From: an uncultured Eubacteriales bacterium
GTDB taxonomy: Bacteria; Bacillota_A; Clostridia; Lachnospirales; Lachnospiraceae
Direction of reading: 5' to 3'
Length of the DNA stretch: 18,016 nucleotides
Assembly: GCA_902803345.1 (NCBI GenBank)
Contig: CADCPV010000142.1
Span: forward strand, 1 to 18,016
The notes under the pieces are model-generated. The model was given only the letters and a program-made list of their open reading frames with translations, was not told where the DNA came from and ran no database searches. The stretch's first letter is position 1, and the number at the start of each line of letters is the position of its first letter. Made by a program: the position numbers and the translations under genes. Below are positions 1 through 9,691 of the stretch, in pieces.

Positions 1-3000
1 CTCCTCATCCCCCGCCGCCTTCGCTTTCTCCAGCTGCGCGTAGGCATTTGCCAGGGTATCCGTCTCCGACTTCACAGTCACAATCAGGCTGAAGAATTCA
101 GATCCGGTGCTGCTGTTCGTCACAGTAATGATGTAGCTCAGCGAAGCGCCCGTGTAATTCCTCGGTGCATTCAGCAGAACTTCCGAAGTACCCGGTGAGA
201 AGCTTCCGCTTCCGGAACGCATCGCGCTGATGATATTCAACACATTCTGGGCTTCGCTGCGCTCGTCGTCCGTGGACTCTGCCGCAGAAAGGATCGTATT
301 CGCTTCGGTTTCGTACCGCAGCAGCGTATCCTCCGGATAATTCGTTTGGACATTAAGATCCGCGCGTCCCTTCGCCTGCGTCGCCGAATCGTAACCGTTG
401 ATCACAGCTGTGAATCCTTCGGAAGCGTCGACTCTGGGTGTAATCTTCACGCCTTCACCGGACTCAATCAGAAGGCTCTTCTGGTCGTTCTGTTTCAGGT
501 CGGTAGTTTCTTCGACTCCGCCGCTCGTATTCAGTACGCTGACTGTTCCGACAGTCTGGACTTTCTCCCAGTCTTCGATCAGTTTCTCCAGGTCATCATT
601 CTGCTTGCTGACATAGATGTCAAGCGTGAAGGAGTTTGTTGAATTTTCTTTTGCCGTTACCACAATCCGGTACTGCAGCTTACGGTCGCTGTAGTTTCTC
701 GGTGTCTGGAATACAATATCCACTGAGCTGCTGTCGTCTTCACTGGGTCCGCTGATGCTGCCCTTTCCGGAACGCATCGAATTGATCCGTTCAATCACGG
801 CCTTCGCGGCTTCGATTTCCTTCTCATCCGTAACATCCGGTCCGATCGACTGGACTGCCCGAGCATAAATCTCATCCAGTTCTTCTTCTTTGTAACTATA
901 AGTTCCCTTGGAAAGGTCTGCTTCTTCCTCGAGACCAGTCTCAGGATCGATCTGCCAGAACTTGTAGGTATAGCCCTTGGACGATCCGGATACTCTGGTG
1001 TTCAGCATGATGCGAGTTCCGGACTCAACTGTTAGTGTACCGATTTCAGGACTCTTGATCGATGCGTTGGTTCTTCTCTCTGCAGTGCTTTCAGAATCGG
1101 CCTTCACGTAGAATTCCGGCTCGGATTCCAGCGGTTCTCCGTCGGATCCGGAAAGTCGGATATTAGATACCAGTACCATATCCGCAAGGAAGACGGTCTC
1201 TTCCGATCCTTCGACAATGGTCTTGTTAATCTGTCTCGATACGGTTGCTCCGTCCAGCCCGACAGTAGCGCTCAGGCTCTCCGGCGTCCAGGAAGCAATA
1301 TCGGCGTCATTTGCATTGTACGGCTCCAGTTTGACATAACGCAGAGATTCCAGACGCGGAATCAGGATCTTCAGATGGTCTTCTTTACCGGACTGAAGTG
1401 CTTTGTCCTTAATATTGTAGGTATCCGCAGTATCCGCTTCGAGATACGGCCGGATATTGCTGATCTCATATTCCTGCTCAGAATCGTAAATGTCGTAATA
1501 ACCGATTCTTGCGCGTACCGGATCCGTCGTTCCGCTTCCGGAAGTTGTCGTATCCAGAGCTGTTTTGATATCAAGCTGTACAAGTTCCACATTGCCGATC
1601 ATATTGACGCGGGAAGGTGTCAGCGACGGCATGAATCCGTTTTCGATGTAGTATTTCCTTATAATCTCTCCTGACGGTTTCTGCGTCACAATGTAAACAT
1701 TTTCGATCGTCAGATCCAGGTTTCCGGTCTTGACGATATTCAGGCCCCTGATCTCCGACACATCTCCGAGATCGAAATCCAGTTCAAGAAGCTGACCGGG
1801 CTTCACCATCTTGTATCCGGCATCCGTCAGGTAGATATACTTACTTCTGATCTCCTGATCCGGCGCTCCGGAAGGTGTAAAGTACACCGCCACAGCCATA
1901 TCCCGGTTCTCCGCGATCAGGTCCTGAAGCGGATTATAAGAAAGCACCTGCATCATCACGCGCTGTATGCCCGGCTGGACTTTGGGTGAAGTTGTAATCG
2001 ACAGTGTACTCTTCGAATCCGCATTGACAGCACCGGTCAGGTAGTAAGTTTCAATCAGGACTCCTGAACGGACACGCTGCAGGACTCCATAACTGATTGG
2101 CGCTTTTAAAGTTCCCTTTGAAGTCGTCTTGACAGTGACACCGGTAATTGAGTCCAGATTCGTCGCGCTGATTCCGACCTTGGAGAAGACCGGCTGCCCG
2201 TCCTGATTATATGAGAAGTCCAGCTGTCCTGCGCCGGCGCCCATCGGTTCCAGCGTCATTGCATCCGTATAAATAACACTCGCATTGAGACCATAGCTCG
2301 AAGGATCGGATGCATTCTCTGCCGTCCCCGGATAAATGAACAGGTTCAGGGTGTCGTTCTTGGACTTCGGTTCCCGGTTGATTACGGGAGCCCAGCTATT
2401 GGTCTTCTCATCCGTCTTAATCGGGTTGTTCTGGAGCGAAATATCTATCTTCTGTATACCGGATGTCCCGCCGCCGTAAACCGGAATATAAGTTTCCAGC
2501 GTCGTATCATTCACCCACTGTGTAATAAAAGACAGGCCGGCGCCTTCATCATAGCGATACGAAATTTCACCGGACTTATTGATATAACGCCGTCCTTTTC
2601 CGTTAACCAGGTGCACCGATACATTGTCTATATGCCAATAGGTAACCTCATCAGCCCTCGTATACAGCGTCAGGGTGTTCAGCTTTGTGATGTCACTGAC
2701 GTTCAGGTAGAACCGGTCTGTCTTGCCTGCCCGGAAGGTGTATTCCGGATTGCTGACGGCGTAAGTCACTTTCGTCGACCTGGCTCCGACTCCGTCATCA
2801 TAGGTCCGTTCATAGGAAGATTCACGTCCGGCGTACTGGTCCATCTGATAGACTATGTCAATTCCGTCCACTGTCTGAACCTGGCTGTTCGCATCCTCAT
2901 AAGAGTAGTCCATGCTCATGCCGCCAACCAGCTGCTTGCAGTCCTCATATTCCGGTGTGCCATCTGTTGCGATTCCGGTAGTCCGTTTGTAGGCACCGGT

Positions 3001-5685
3001 TGTAATGCTGACCAGAAGTTTTGCGCTGTAGGAAGATGCTGTTACCTCATAGGTCGTAGCAATTTCCGCCGCCGTGTGGCCTTCCATACCCTTGATCGTA
3101 GAGGATTCGCCCGGATCACGGTATTCGATACCGACCCAGCCAAGCCCCTCTTCACTTGCGCCGTCGATCCTCCAGGTCGGTGTCAGTGCAGCATCGGTGT
3201 TCTGCATAACTTCTATGTATTTAATTTTCAGCTTGTCATAAATATTTCCGTTGGAGTCCTGATCATCCGGAAGGACCATTACGGCTGAAAGATCACCGTA
3301 ATCAATGACTGTCGGAATGTCAAAGTACACATCCGCGCCGGTACGGAAGGCGTCGCCGTCGATCTGCTGGTTCGCGAGAACGCAGCCGGAGGTACCTCTC
3401 TCAAAAATCAGCTGGAAGTAGAACAGGTTTGCCGAACCGCAGTCGTCGTTATTATCGGTCACCTTGTCACCCGCCACCTTGACATGAACTGTATAGTTTC
3501 TGCGTTGTTTTGTGAAGCCGAGGTCCTTCTGGGCATCCTCGTAGGTCATATTGTTGATCAGATCATTCCAGTCAACATCCTCACGATTGACGACTTGTTT
3601 GCCTTCGCTGTCAAACTGTTTCCACTCGCCGTCATCCTGCACCAGGTCACCCGGTACCCAGTCTTCACTGTTCGGATCTGCGCCGGGGTCTTCATCGGGG
3701 TCATAATCCGGGTTCGTCGCCATGTCGCCGGTAACAGCACCCGCGCTGAAACTGATCGAATGCGCGTCTACTTTTCTTGTATACTCCAGATGCGACAGGT
3801 AGCGTGCATTGGCAGGATCGTCCGGGTCTATTTCCTTACTTTTGGTTTCAGAAAAAGATGCAATACGCTGCTCATAGGACTCCACAAACTGCATCGTAAT
3901 GCCCTTCACCTGCCACTCGTCTTCGCCGCTCAATTTATACGACACCGAAGTAAAGCGCATTACATTCGGTATCGGCAGCAGAAACTGGATCTTTGCGCCC
4001 TGGCTCATGCCATAACTGTAAGCAAACTCGTCGACATTTCCGCCCCAGTAGCCATAGAACTGATTGACGTAATCCCGAACATTGAATTCCGGACTTGTTA
4101 CACTTGAACCATCGAAATTGGTATAGGTAAACTGAATCATGAGGTCATCACGGGTACCCGCATTGATGACATTGTCGGTGTAAAGTGACACAAGATAGCG
4201 CTCCTGGTTGTCCACAGGATTCAAAACCAGCTTGTCATTATAATTCTGGAGATAGAAATAGTTTTCCGTTCCAGCTGCTACACGCACACCTTCAACCGTT
4301 GAGGCGGTCGAAACCTTTACCGGATCTCCGTTAAAGCGGTAACGGACTGTCGCACCGTCAATTGCAGCCTCACACTGGCTTGCATCTTCATAGACCGCAA
4401 AACAGGTATAACGGAGTTCGTCCGTTTTAGTTGTTTGGAAACGCTCTGTTGCGGTGTCAGAGCTCGTACTCGCACTTAACCCGCACTTTGTAAGAGCTGG
4501 TTCGCCCCCGATAGTTATCGACACATTCACGATGCCCTGATAATCCGGAAGCAGAAGCGGAACTGCAATCGTATCTCCCTGCTGTGCATAGCCCGCGATA
4601 CGCGGGTCGCTGATCAGTTTGCTGAGTGATCCGATCGCGCAGGCAGCGAAAGGAACGGTAACCTCACGCACATCTCCCCAGACATCCGAATAGCGGACAG
4701 TAAGCGCAGCTGTTTCAACAAAGCCCATGTCTTTCAGTTGCGGTTTGCTGCCATTCTCATATTTACATGCCAGAGACTCAAAGCCGGCAAAAGCCTGGTC
4801 CGCAAGGTCCAATCGAAGCACGACATTTATTTTTTTCTGGGACTGATGTTTTTTTCCGGCCTGGGTGGGTCTGCCGTAAGCACTTGCCTGGCTGGCATTC
4901 ACCAGAGTGCAGTCCGCAACACCGCCCTGATCGCCGTATTTCACGACATTGAAGGTACCGCCTGTGGTTCTCCACTTGAAGTTTCCGCCGCTCTCCGACA
5001 TGGCCATATCGCAGATGACCTCGCCGGTAAAATCGATATAGCCGTATGCAGAATACCAGCCAACCATCTCGTTTTCAAGCAGCTGGTCCACGCGGTAGAT
5101 CCGGAGGCTCTGACAGGACCAGGTGGTCTCGTCAGGCGTATGCATTCCGAAGATCTGAATCTTGTCGATGCTGGTAATCGCCTCTTCGGTCTGGAACATG
5201 ATCTGGTCTGTACTGACAGAATGGAGCGCATCCACGTTTGTTATGTCAATTGGATTGAAACCAAAGATTTCCCGGGCAGACTTCATCTTTTCAGATGAAA
5301 AAGTCGCTCCCGCCTTTTCCGCGAGTTCGAATCCGTTTTCAATTGCATCCAGATGCGGCATCAGCAGAACACTTTTTTTGGATGAGCCAGCCGTATAATG
5401 TACGTTGAAATACAGGACGTTATCGGCGTTTCCGTTGTCGCGGATTGTGCCGGTGCTCACTTCCAGGATATAAAGATTCTTGCCGGTATGGGCGATTTTG
5501 GCACCCGCCGGGTAAAGGTCGCTGATTTTTTTCCAGTTCAGGTTCGCACTGGTACTGTCTGCGGCTGCAAAGGCTTCCTTCGGAAACAACGGCAAAATCA
5601 TCGCCATAAGAAGCACTGCCGCAAGGATTTTGCGGGCCAGTGCCTTCAGGCGGGTATTCTTTATTCCTGTGTCATGTCGTTTCAT
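1..5685 (-). CDS. Giant secreted surface protein, C-terminus beyond window
   Basis: An open frame of 1895 codons runs without a stop from an ATG at 5685 to the window edge, so the C-terminus is missing. GGAG lies 9 bases before the ATG. The start is 14 bp after the virB4-like stop, so it is probably the next gene of the same operon. Residues 1-40 form a signal peptide (Lys/Arg-rich start, hydrophobic core about 20-33, AFA cleavage motif at 38-40). The mature part is beta-rich and acidic. About four segments (roughly residues 70-200, 495-610, 733-855 and 886-1030) share a loose pattern resembling PLAT/LH2 domains: Tyr-X-Val-X-Val at the start, Gly/Asn/Asp-rich turns, and a Trp or Phe with V/I-X-V near the end. 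Two C-terminal tandem units (about 1553-1710 and 1740-1880) are clearly homologous. Inference: a long extracellular adhesin or fibre exported with, or displayed by, the T4SS-like machine. No catalytic motif was recognised. Confidence 0.9.
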   Translation of the reverse strand, partial: MKRHDTGIKNTRLKALARKILAAVLLMAMILPLFPKEAFAAADSTSANLNWKKISDLYPAGAKIAHTGKNLYILEVSTGTIRDNGNADNVLYFNVHYTAGSSKKSVLLMPHLDAIENGFELAEKAGATFSSEKMKSAREIFGFNPIDITNVDALHSVSTDQIMFQTEEAITSIDKIQIFGMHTPDETTWSCQSLRIYRVDQLLENEMVGWYSAYGYIDFTGEVICDMAMSESGGNFKWRTTGGTFNVVKYGDQGGVADCTLVNASQASAYGRPTQAGKKHQSQKKINVVLRLDLADQAFAGFESLACKYENGSKPQLKDMGFVETAALTVRYSDVWGDVREVTVPFAACAIGSLSKLISDPRIAGYAQQGDTIAVPLLLPDYQGIVNVSITIGGEPALTKCGLSASTSSDTATERFQTTKTDELRYTCFAVYEDASQCEAAIDGATVRYRFNGDPVKVSTASTVEGVRVAAGTENYFYLQNYNDKLVLNPVDNQERYLVSLYTDNVINAGTRDDLMIQFTYTNFDGSSVTSPEFNVRDYVNQFYGYWGGNVDEFAYSYGMSQGAKIQFLLPIPNVMRFTSVSYKLSGEDEWQVKGITMQFVESYEQRIASFSETKSKEIDPDDPANARYLSHLEYTRKVDAHSISFSAGAVTGDMATNPDYDPDEDPGADPNSEDWVPGDLVQDDGEWKQFDSEGKQVVNREDVDWNDLINNMTYEDAQKDLGFTKQRRNYTVHVKVAGDKVTDNNDDCGSANLFYFQLIFERGTSGCVLANQQIDGDAFRTGADVYFDIPTVIDYGDLSAVMVLPDDQDSNGNIYDKLKIKYIEVMQNTDAALTPTWRIDGASEEGLGWVGIEYRDPGESSTIKGMEGHTAAEIATTYEVTASSYSAKLLVSITTGAYKRTTGIATDGTPEYEDCKQLVGGMSMDYSYEDANSQVQTVDGIDIVYQMDQYAGRESSYERTYDDGVGARSTKVTYAVSNPEYTFRAGKTDRFYLNVSDITKLNTLTLYTRADEVTYWHIDNVSVHLVNGKGRRYINKSGEISYRYDEGAGLSFITQWVNDTTLETYIPVYGGGTSGIQKIDISLQNNPIKTDEKTNSWAPVINREPKSKNDTLNLFIYPGTAENASDPSSYGLNASVIYTDAMTLEPMGAGAGQLDFSYNQDGQPVFSKVGISATNLDSITGVTVKTTSKGTLKAPISYGVLQRVRSGVLIETYYLTGAVNADSKSTLSITTSPKVQPGIQRVMMQVLSYNPLQDLIAENRDMAVAVYFTPSGAPDQEIRSKYIYLTDAGYKMVKPGQLLELDFDLGDVSEIRGLNIVKTGNLDLTIENVYIVTQKPSGEIIRKYYIENGFMPSLTPSRVNMIGNVELVQLDIKTALDTTTSGSGTTDPVRARIGYYDIYDSEQEYEISNIRPYLEADTADTYNIKDKALQSGKEDHLKILIPRLESLRYVKLEPYNANDADIASWTPESLSATVGLDGATVSRQINKTIVEGSEETVFLADMVLVSNIRLSGSDGEPLESEPEFYVKADSESTAERRTNASIKSPEIGTLTVESGTRIMLNTRVSGSSKGYTYKFWQIDPETGLEEEADLSKGTYSYKEEELDEIYARAVQSIGPDVTDEKEIEAAKAVIERINSMRSGKGSISGPSEDDSSSVDIVFQTPRNYSDRKLQYRIVVTAKENSTNSFTLDIYVSKQNDDLEKLIEDWEKVQTVGTVSVLNTSGGVEETTDLKQNDQKSLLIESGEGVKITPRVDASEGFTAVINGYDSATQAKGRADLNVQTNYPEDTLLRYETEANTILSAAESTDDERSEAQNVLNIISAMRSGSGSFSPGTSEVLLNAPRNYTGASLSYIITVTNSSTGSEFFSLIVTVKSETDTLANAYAQLEKAKAAGDEE
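49..468 (-). repeat. Internal protein repeat unit B of the giant surface protein
   Basis: The unit covers about residues 1740-1880. It starts with IESGEGVKITPRV, passes through an acidic helical stretch and MRSGSGSFS, and ends with APRNYTGASLSYIITVT and an IVTVKS strand. It matches unit A at 583-1029. The MRSG anchor residues are 1822 and 1637, exactly 185 residues (555 bp) apart. The DNA is still identical over 14 bases around the MRSG codons (211-224 against 766-779). Further units may follow beyond the left edge. Confidence 0.8.
583..1029 (-). repeat. Internal protein repeat unit A of the giant surface protein
   Basis: The unit covers about residues 1553-1710. It starts with VESGTRIMLNTRV, has an acidic helix ending in INSMRSGKGSIS, then TPRNYSDRKLQYRIVVTA and a DIYVSK strand. 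The same order of motifs recurs in unit B at 49-468. A serine/aspartate-rich loop after GSISGP is longer here than in unit B. The alternation of strands and one helix suggests a folded extracellular domain, not a simple low-complexity repeat. Confidence 0.8.
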
Positions 5686-5699
5686 TTATATATGCTCCA

Positions 5700-8600
5700 T
5701 TATCCTGCTTTTCTTCTTCTCTCACGCTGCGCTTCCACCTCGGCAATCAGATCATCGAGCGTCATTTCTTCGACCTCGCGGCCGTTCGCGCGCATCTTCT
5801 CGAAAGGAGACATATTCATGAGGGTTGCGGCAAAGCTGCAGAAGCTGGACATAAAGTCGTCATCCTCGTCGGTGTCGCTGTCTTCGTCCTCATCGTAGTC
5901 TTCGTCGTCTTCGTCCTCATCCTCGTCGTAGTCTTCATCATCGTCGTAAGCCGAGAAGTTATCATCCAGGTCTTCGTCGTAGTCTTCATCCGGCGCGCCG
6001 AAAAGCATTGCGATTTCGCCGTCTTCCTCTTCGGGATAGTCGTCATCTTCTTCATCGCTGCCGAAGGGGTTCAGTACTTCGGTATCGTACTCGTCGGCAT
6101 CAAAATCGTCTTCGTCATAATCATCCGTATTATCTCCGCCGATATCCAGGATGAATGCGTTGTCTTCTTCATTCTCATCGTCTTCTTCGAAGCTTTCTCC
6201 TGCCCTGAGACGCTCGTTTTCTTCGCGGAGCTTCCGGATCTGCTGGTCCATCTCCTCGCGCATCCGGCGGATTTCCTCGTCCTTTTCACGAAGCTCCCGC
6301 GACTGTGCATCTGCCGGAGCGGTTTCCTGTACATACGGGGATGTCTGCGCCGCACGCGCCGCTGACGGCATCAGCGGATTTTCAGATGTGCGTTCCGCGG
6401 CTGTCGCCATGCGGTCGAGCGCATTCGCGATCATGCTGAATACGGACATAGCCGCAGGATCTGATGCGACTCCCTGCTGTGCCGGTTCATCGTTTTTGAT
6501 CGGCTGAAGCGGAACCGACTCATCATGCCCAGTCTGTTCTTCTTCCTCATCCAGGAAGTCCAGACTCAGATCAGGATCTTCCGTTATCATGAGATTGACA
6601 GAATTTCCGGCATTCTGCGAAAGATAATCCGCATACTCGTCTTCGTCGTAAATATTCAGCGTAACACCGGAACTGTACTGTACCTGTTCCTGGGTCTCAC
6701 GGGGCTCATTCCGCTTCTTCTGCGCGACGGCCTCTTCATGCTGTGCGCGACTTACGCCAACGAAATCTTCCCAGTTGGCCGCGCCTTCCGGTCCAGAGAA
6801 ATAGCGGCTCTCGTAATTCTGAGCCTCAAACATTTCGACGATACCGGGGGAGGTATTGATCTGGAAGCTGGAGCGGCTGGTCGGGCTCAGAATGGTGAAC
6901 GCCTGGCCGCGGGGTGCCTGCACGATCTCCTCCTGCTCGGATTCATTAATTCCGCCCGCGTTTGCATACAGGTTTACAAGGTCCTGCATATCATTCGGCG
7001 CAAGCGAGAAAATGAAGCTGTACTGGCAGGCGTTGATGATCGCGGCGGACTTGCGCATCAGTTCGTCTGAACCGACAAAGTCCTTGATATTCTGCGTGAT
7101 GACGATCTGCATACCATTGTATTTCCGGATACGCTTTGCGAGCTGGAACATGAAGTCCAGCGCGATCGGGAACTTCGAATCAATGAATACGTGCGCTTCG
7201 TCAATGACGACCACGATCTTGCGGTTTGCCCTGAAACGCAGATTGTAATCACGGTTCTTGATGATTTCGTTGTCAATGTATTTCAGAACCAGCAGCATCT
7301 GCGCGTTGGCGATGGTCTGGTTCCGGTTCGCAAGCATGGACTGGAAATTGAAAACCGTAAAGTTTTCGTCCGTCGTAATGGTCGAGGGGCCGTTCCAGAT
7401 GTTCGCGTTCCGGCCTCCGGTCGAGAATTTTGCGATATAGTTCATCAGGGTTCCGAGCATGTCCCGCGTGAAGGGGTTGTCGCTCTTCTGGAACTCTTCG
7501 AGCACCTCATCATACAAATCGTCGAAGACCGGGTAATCCTCGGGCCTCAGCGCGCCGAGATCCGTCTCCGGCGTAATATTGTGCATCAGGTACATGTGAT
7601 CGACGAGGGTATTGAGATACTCCATCGCGTCTTTTTCACAGTCCGGGATGATCTGGCGGAAGAACTCTTCCAAAAACTGCAGATGCGTCGCGTAACTGCC
7701 TGCAGCGCCGCTTGAACTCCCGGTCTCATCATCATCCAGCGAGGTGATGATATGGAAGGGGTTCAGACGGCCGTACTGAGAGTTGCCGACGTTGATCATC
7801 TGGCCGTGGAGGTTCCGGGCCAGTTCCGTATACTCGTTTTCCGGGTCAAGGATGAAAATCTTGGCGTCCTCGGCCGCGAGATTCGCGAGGAGCGATTTGG
7901 TCGCGTAGGATTTACCGGAACCGGACTTGCCGACGATGACCATGTTGCTGTTGACACGTTCTGAATCTCTGCGGAAGAAATCCACAAAGACCGGTACGCC
8001 TTCGGATTCACCGAGCTTCACGCCGCCCTCGTCCGAAACATGTGCGAAAATCCAGGGATAGGAAGCGGCAATTGTATTAGACGGAATGCCCCGCCCTTCT
8101 TTGGACATCGGGTCAAGAGCCGAGACCTGCGAGCCGATAAAGGCCTGCACCTGGTCGAATTCCATGTTGTTCAGGCGGAAGGAGGCCTCCTGCCAGACAC
8201 GGCGGATATTCTTCTTCATCTCTGTCATGACCGGCAGATCGGATTCACGGTCACGCTGCGACGAAGACAGATTCCGGGTTGCGTTGATATCGTAGGCAGT
8301 AATATAAATATTTGTCTCCATCAGCGCTTCATTATCGTTCTGAAGCGTCACAAGGAGATTCTGCAGCGTCTCGATATGGGACTCAATTTCGATCCTTCTC
8401 GAATCAACGCCGGTTGAGGACCACTGGCCCCGGAGTTCCTGAAGCGAACGGTCAATATTCCGGGTCGCTTTCGTGCGGTCCATCGGTTTGAACTTGATGA
8501 CGACCTTCGTCGCGGGAACGCTCAGGACACTGGCAAGCCAGGCGTCGTCCACCATCGTCGGGAAGTTGATGACCCGGAAGTTGTGCGTGACGATCCGATT

Positions 8601-9617
8601 GACTTCTACTTTCCGCACGCGGATATCCACCGAATCCGGCTGAGCCCAGCGTACAAGATCCTCGTCCCGGATCTTCTCGACATCATGCTCGTTAAAGTCA
8701 ATCTGGTTTGAATACTTCAAAAAAACTGCCAGTTCCCGGTTTGTCAGCCTATGGACAGTCAGTTCCCCGCTTGTCAGCTGCTGCACCGCGTCCCGGATCT
8801 GAAGTTCCAGCCTTCTGCGGTCCGATTCGAATAGCACCAGGTAGTAGAACGGTGTAACAATGTGGTTGTCTTCGCTGTAATCCCGGAGCTCATTGATACG
8901 ATCATACTTGATCTCAACACGGGCTTTCAGCTCTTCCTCACTCAGCATTCCGTTTTCGTAGGAATCACTCAGTGCTTCAAGACCGTCGTATTCGCGGTCA
9001 AGGTAGCGGTCATAGATGATCGGCTGCTCGAGTTTGACAATGTTCGCGCAGTAATCCGCGGAGATTGAACGCAGGACCCTTCCAAAGCAGTTCTCAATTG
9101 AGTTCGTGCGGCGATGCTCAGAGAAGAATCGGAATTCCACCGGCTCAATCTGAACCACAGCGCCGTAATACTGGCCATGCAGGTACTCGATCTGGTCATC
9201 ACTGATCCCCGTGAAGGGGATAATATCGTCCATGCTTACCCCGGCAAGTGTTTTCCCGGAGCCTTTGAGATTCTGCTGTTTGCCGCCCTTTTTCTTCGGG
9301 GTCTCTTCCTCTTGTTCTCCCTCCGAGAGCGCGACCAGCTCCTGATCGGTGCAGGCACGGACAAACTTCCGTTTATAGCTGAAAAAGCTCAGGATATGGC
9401 CGAAGTATTTGTAGTTCGGAACACCGTCCATCCGGACGAGAAGCAATGCCGCGATTGCCACAACACCGATAAAGAAAGCGACTTTATAGGGCAGGTTGGA
9501 AATCGCTATGAGAACCAAAAATCCAATACCGATACCGCCCACGATGAGGTCGCCGACGCTCACACCGCGGAAAATCTCTACACGGACTTTGGTTTTTTCA
9601 GGTATCATTCTCTGCAT
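5700..9617 (-). CDS. VirB4-family T4SS ATPase with PrgI/VirB3-like N-terminus and acidic C-terminal tail
   Basis: This is the cytoplasmic motor ATPase of a type IV secretion/conjugation apparatus; the family powers pilus biogenesis and substrate transfer. Residues 1-90 resemble PrgI/VirB3: a short basic segment and two adjacent membrane helices at about 20-40 and 45-63. The ATPase core has Walker A GKSGSGKS at 563-570 and Walker B VVVIDEAH with D806/E807, and the ITQN motif typical of VirB4 follows. The core ends near residue 950, whereas family members are usually about 600-850 aa. The other 350 residues are a linker, a charged coiled coil (about 1105-1143, EEIRRMREEMDQQIRKLREE), an extremely Asp/Glu-rich stretch (about 1143-1262) and a short basic end. 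The ATG at 9617 has only a weak AGG-type site 12 bases upstream; Met4 is an alternative start. The gene follows the virB6-like gene after 74 bp. Confidence 0.93.
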   Translation of the reverse strand: MQRMIPEKTKVRVEIFRGVSVGDLIVGGIGIGFLVLIAISNLPYKVAFFIGVVAIAALLLVRMDGVPNYKYFGHILSFFSYKRKFVRACTDQELVALSEGEQEEETPKKKGGKQQNLKGSGKTLAGVSMDDIIPFTGISDDQIEYLHGQYYGAVVQIEPVEFRFFSEHRRTNSIENCFGRVLRSISADYCANIVKLEQPIIYDRYLDREYDGLEALSDSYENGMLSEEELKARVEIKYDRINELRDYSEDNHIVTPFYYLVLFESDRRRLELQIRDAVQQLTSGELTVHRLTNRELAVFLKYSNQIDFNEHDVEKIRDEDLVRWAQPDSVDIRVRKVEVNRIVTHNFRVINFPTMVDDAWLASVLSVPATKVVIKFKPMDRTKATRNIDRSLQELRGQWSSTGVDSRRIEIESHIETLQNLLVTLQNDNEALMETNIYITAYDINATRNLSSSQRDRESDLPVMTEMKKNIRRVWQEASFRLNNMEFDQVQAFIGSQVSALDPMSKEGRGIPSNTIAASYPWIFAHVSDEGGVKLGESEGVPVFVDFFRRDSERVNSNMVIVGKSGSGKSYATKSLLANLAAEDAKIFILDPENEYTELARNLHGQMINVGNSQYGRLNPFHIITSLDDDETGSSSGAAGSYATHLQFLEEFFRQIIPDCEKDAMEYLNTLVDHMYLMHNITPETDLGALRPEDYPVFDDLYDEVLEEFQKSDNPFTRDMLGTLMNYIAKFSTGGRNANIWNGPSTITTDENFTVFNFQSMLANRNQTIANAQMLLVLKYIDNEIIKNRDYNLRFRANRKIVVVIDEAHVFIDSKFPIALDFMFQLAKRIRKYNGMQIVITQNIKDFVGSDELMRKSAAIINACQYSFIFSLAPNDMQDLVNLYANAGGINESEQEEIVQAPRGQAFTILSPTSRSSFQINTSPGIVEMFEAQNYESRYFSGPEGAANWEDFVGVSRAQHEEAVAQKKRNEPRETQEQVQYSSGVTLNIYDEDEYADYLSQNAGNSVNLMITEDPDLSLDFLDEEEEQTGHDESVPLQPIKNDEPAQQGVASDPAAMSVFSMIANALDRMATAAERTSENPLMPSAARAAQTSPYVQETAPADAQSRELREKDEEIRRMREEMDQQIRKLREENERLRAGESFEEDDENEEDNAFILDIGGDNTDDYDEDDFDADEYDTEVLNPFGSDEEDDDYPEEEDGEIAMLFGAPDEDYDEDLDDNFSAYDDDEDYDEDEDEDDEDYDEDEDSDTDEDDDFMSSFCSFAATLMNMSPFEKMRANGREVEEMTLDDLIAEVEAQRERRRKAG

Positions 9618-9646
9618 GGATTCTATGACCTGCTTTCCTCATTGCT

Positions 9647-9683
9647 TCATCCCGGGTGGAATCCCTGACTGTGCCCGGGATGA
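9647..9683 (-). repeat. Intercistronic inverted repeat between virB6-like and virB4-like genes
   Basis: TCATCCCGGG at 9647-9656 is the exact reverse complement of CCCGGGATGA at 9674-9683, giving a 10-bp GC-rich stem with a 17-base loop. It begins 8 bp past the virB6-like stop codon. No U-run follows the stem on the minus strand, so a classical terminator is unlikely. Attenuation, transcript protection or a dispersed hairpin repeat are all possible. Confidence 0.7.
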
Positions 9684-9691
9684 CTCATGGC

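Noticed and set aside
5640..6365. Plus-strand frame with a hydrophobic Val/Ile/Phe-rich product
   Set aside because: It is the complement of the Asp/Glu repeat codons of the VirB4 tail; the apparent membrane protein is an artefact.
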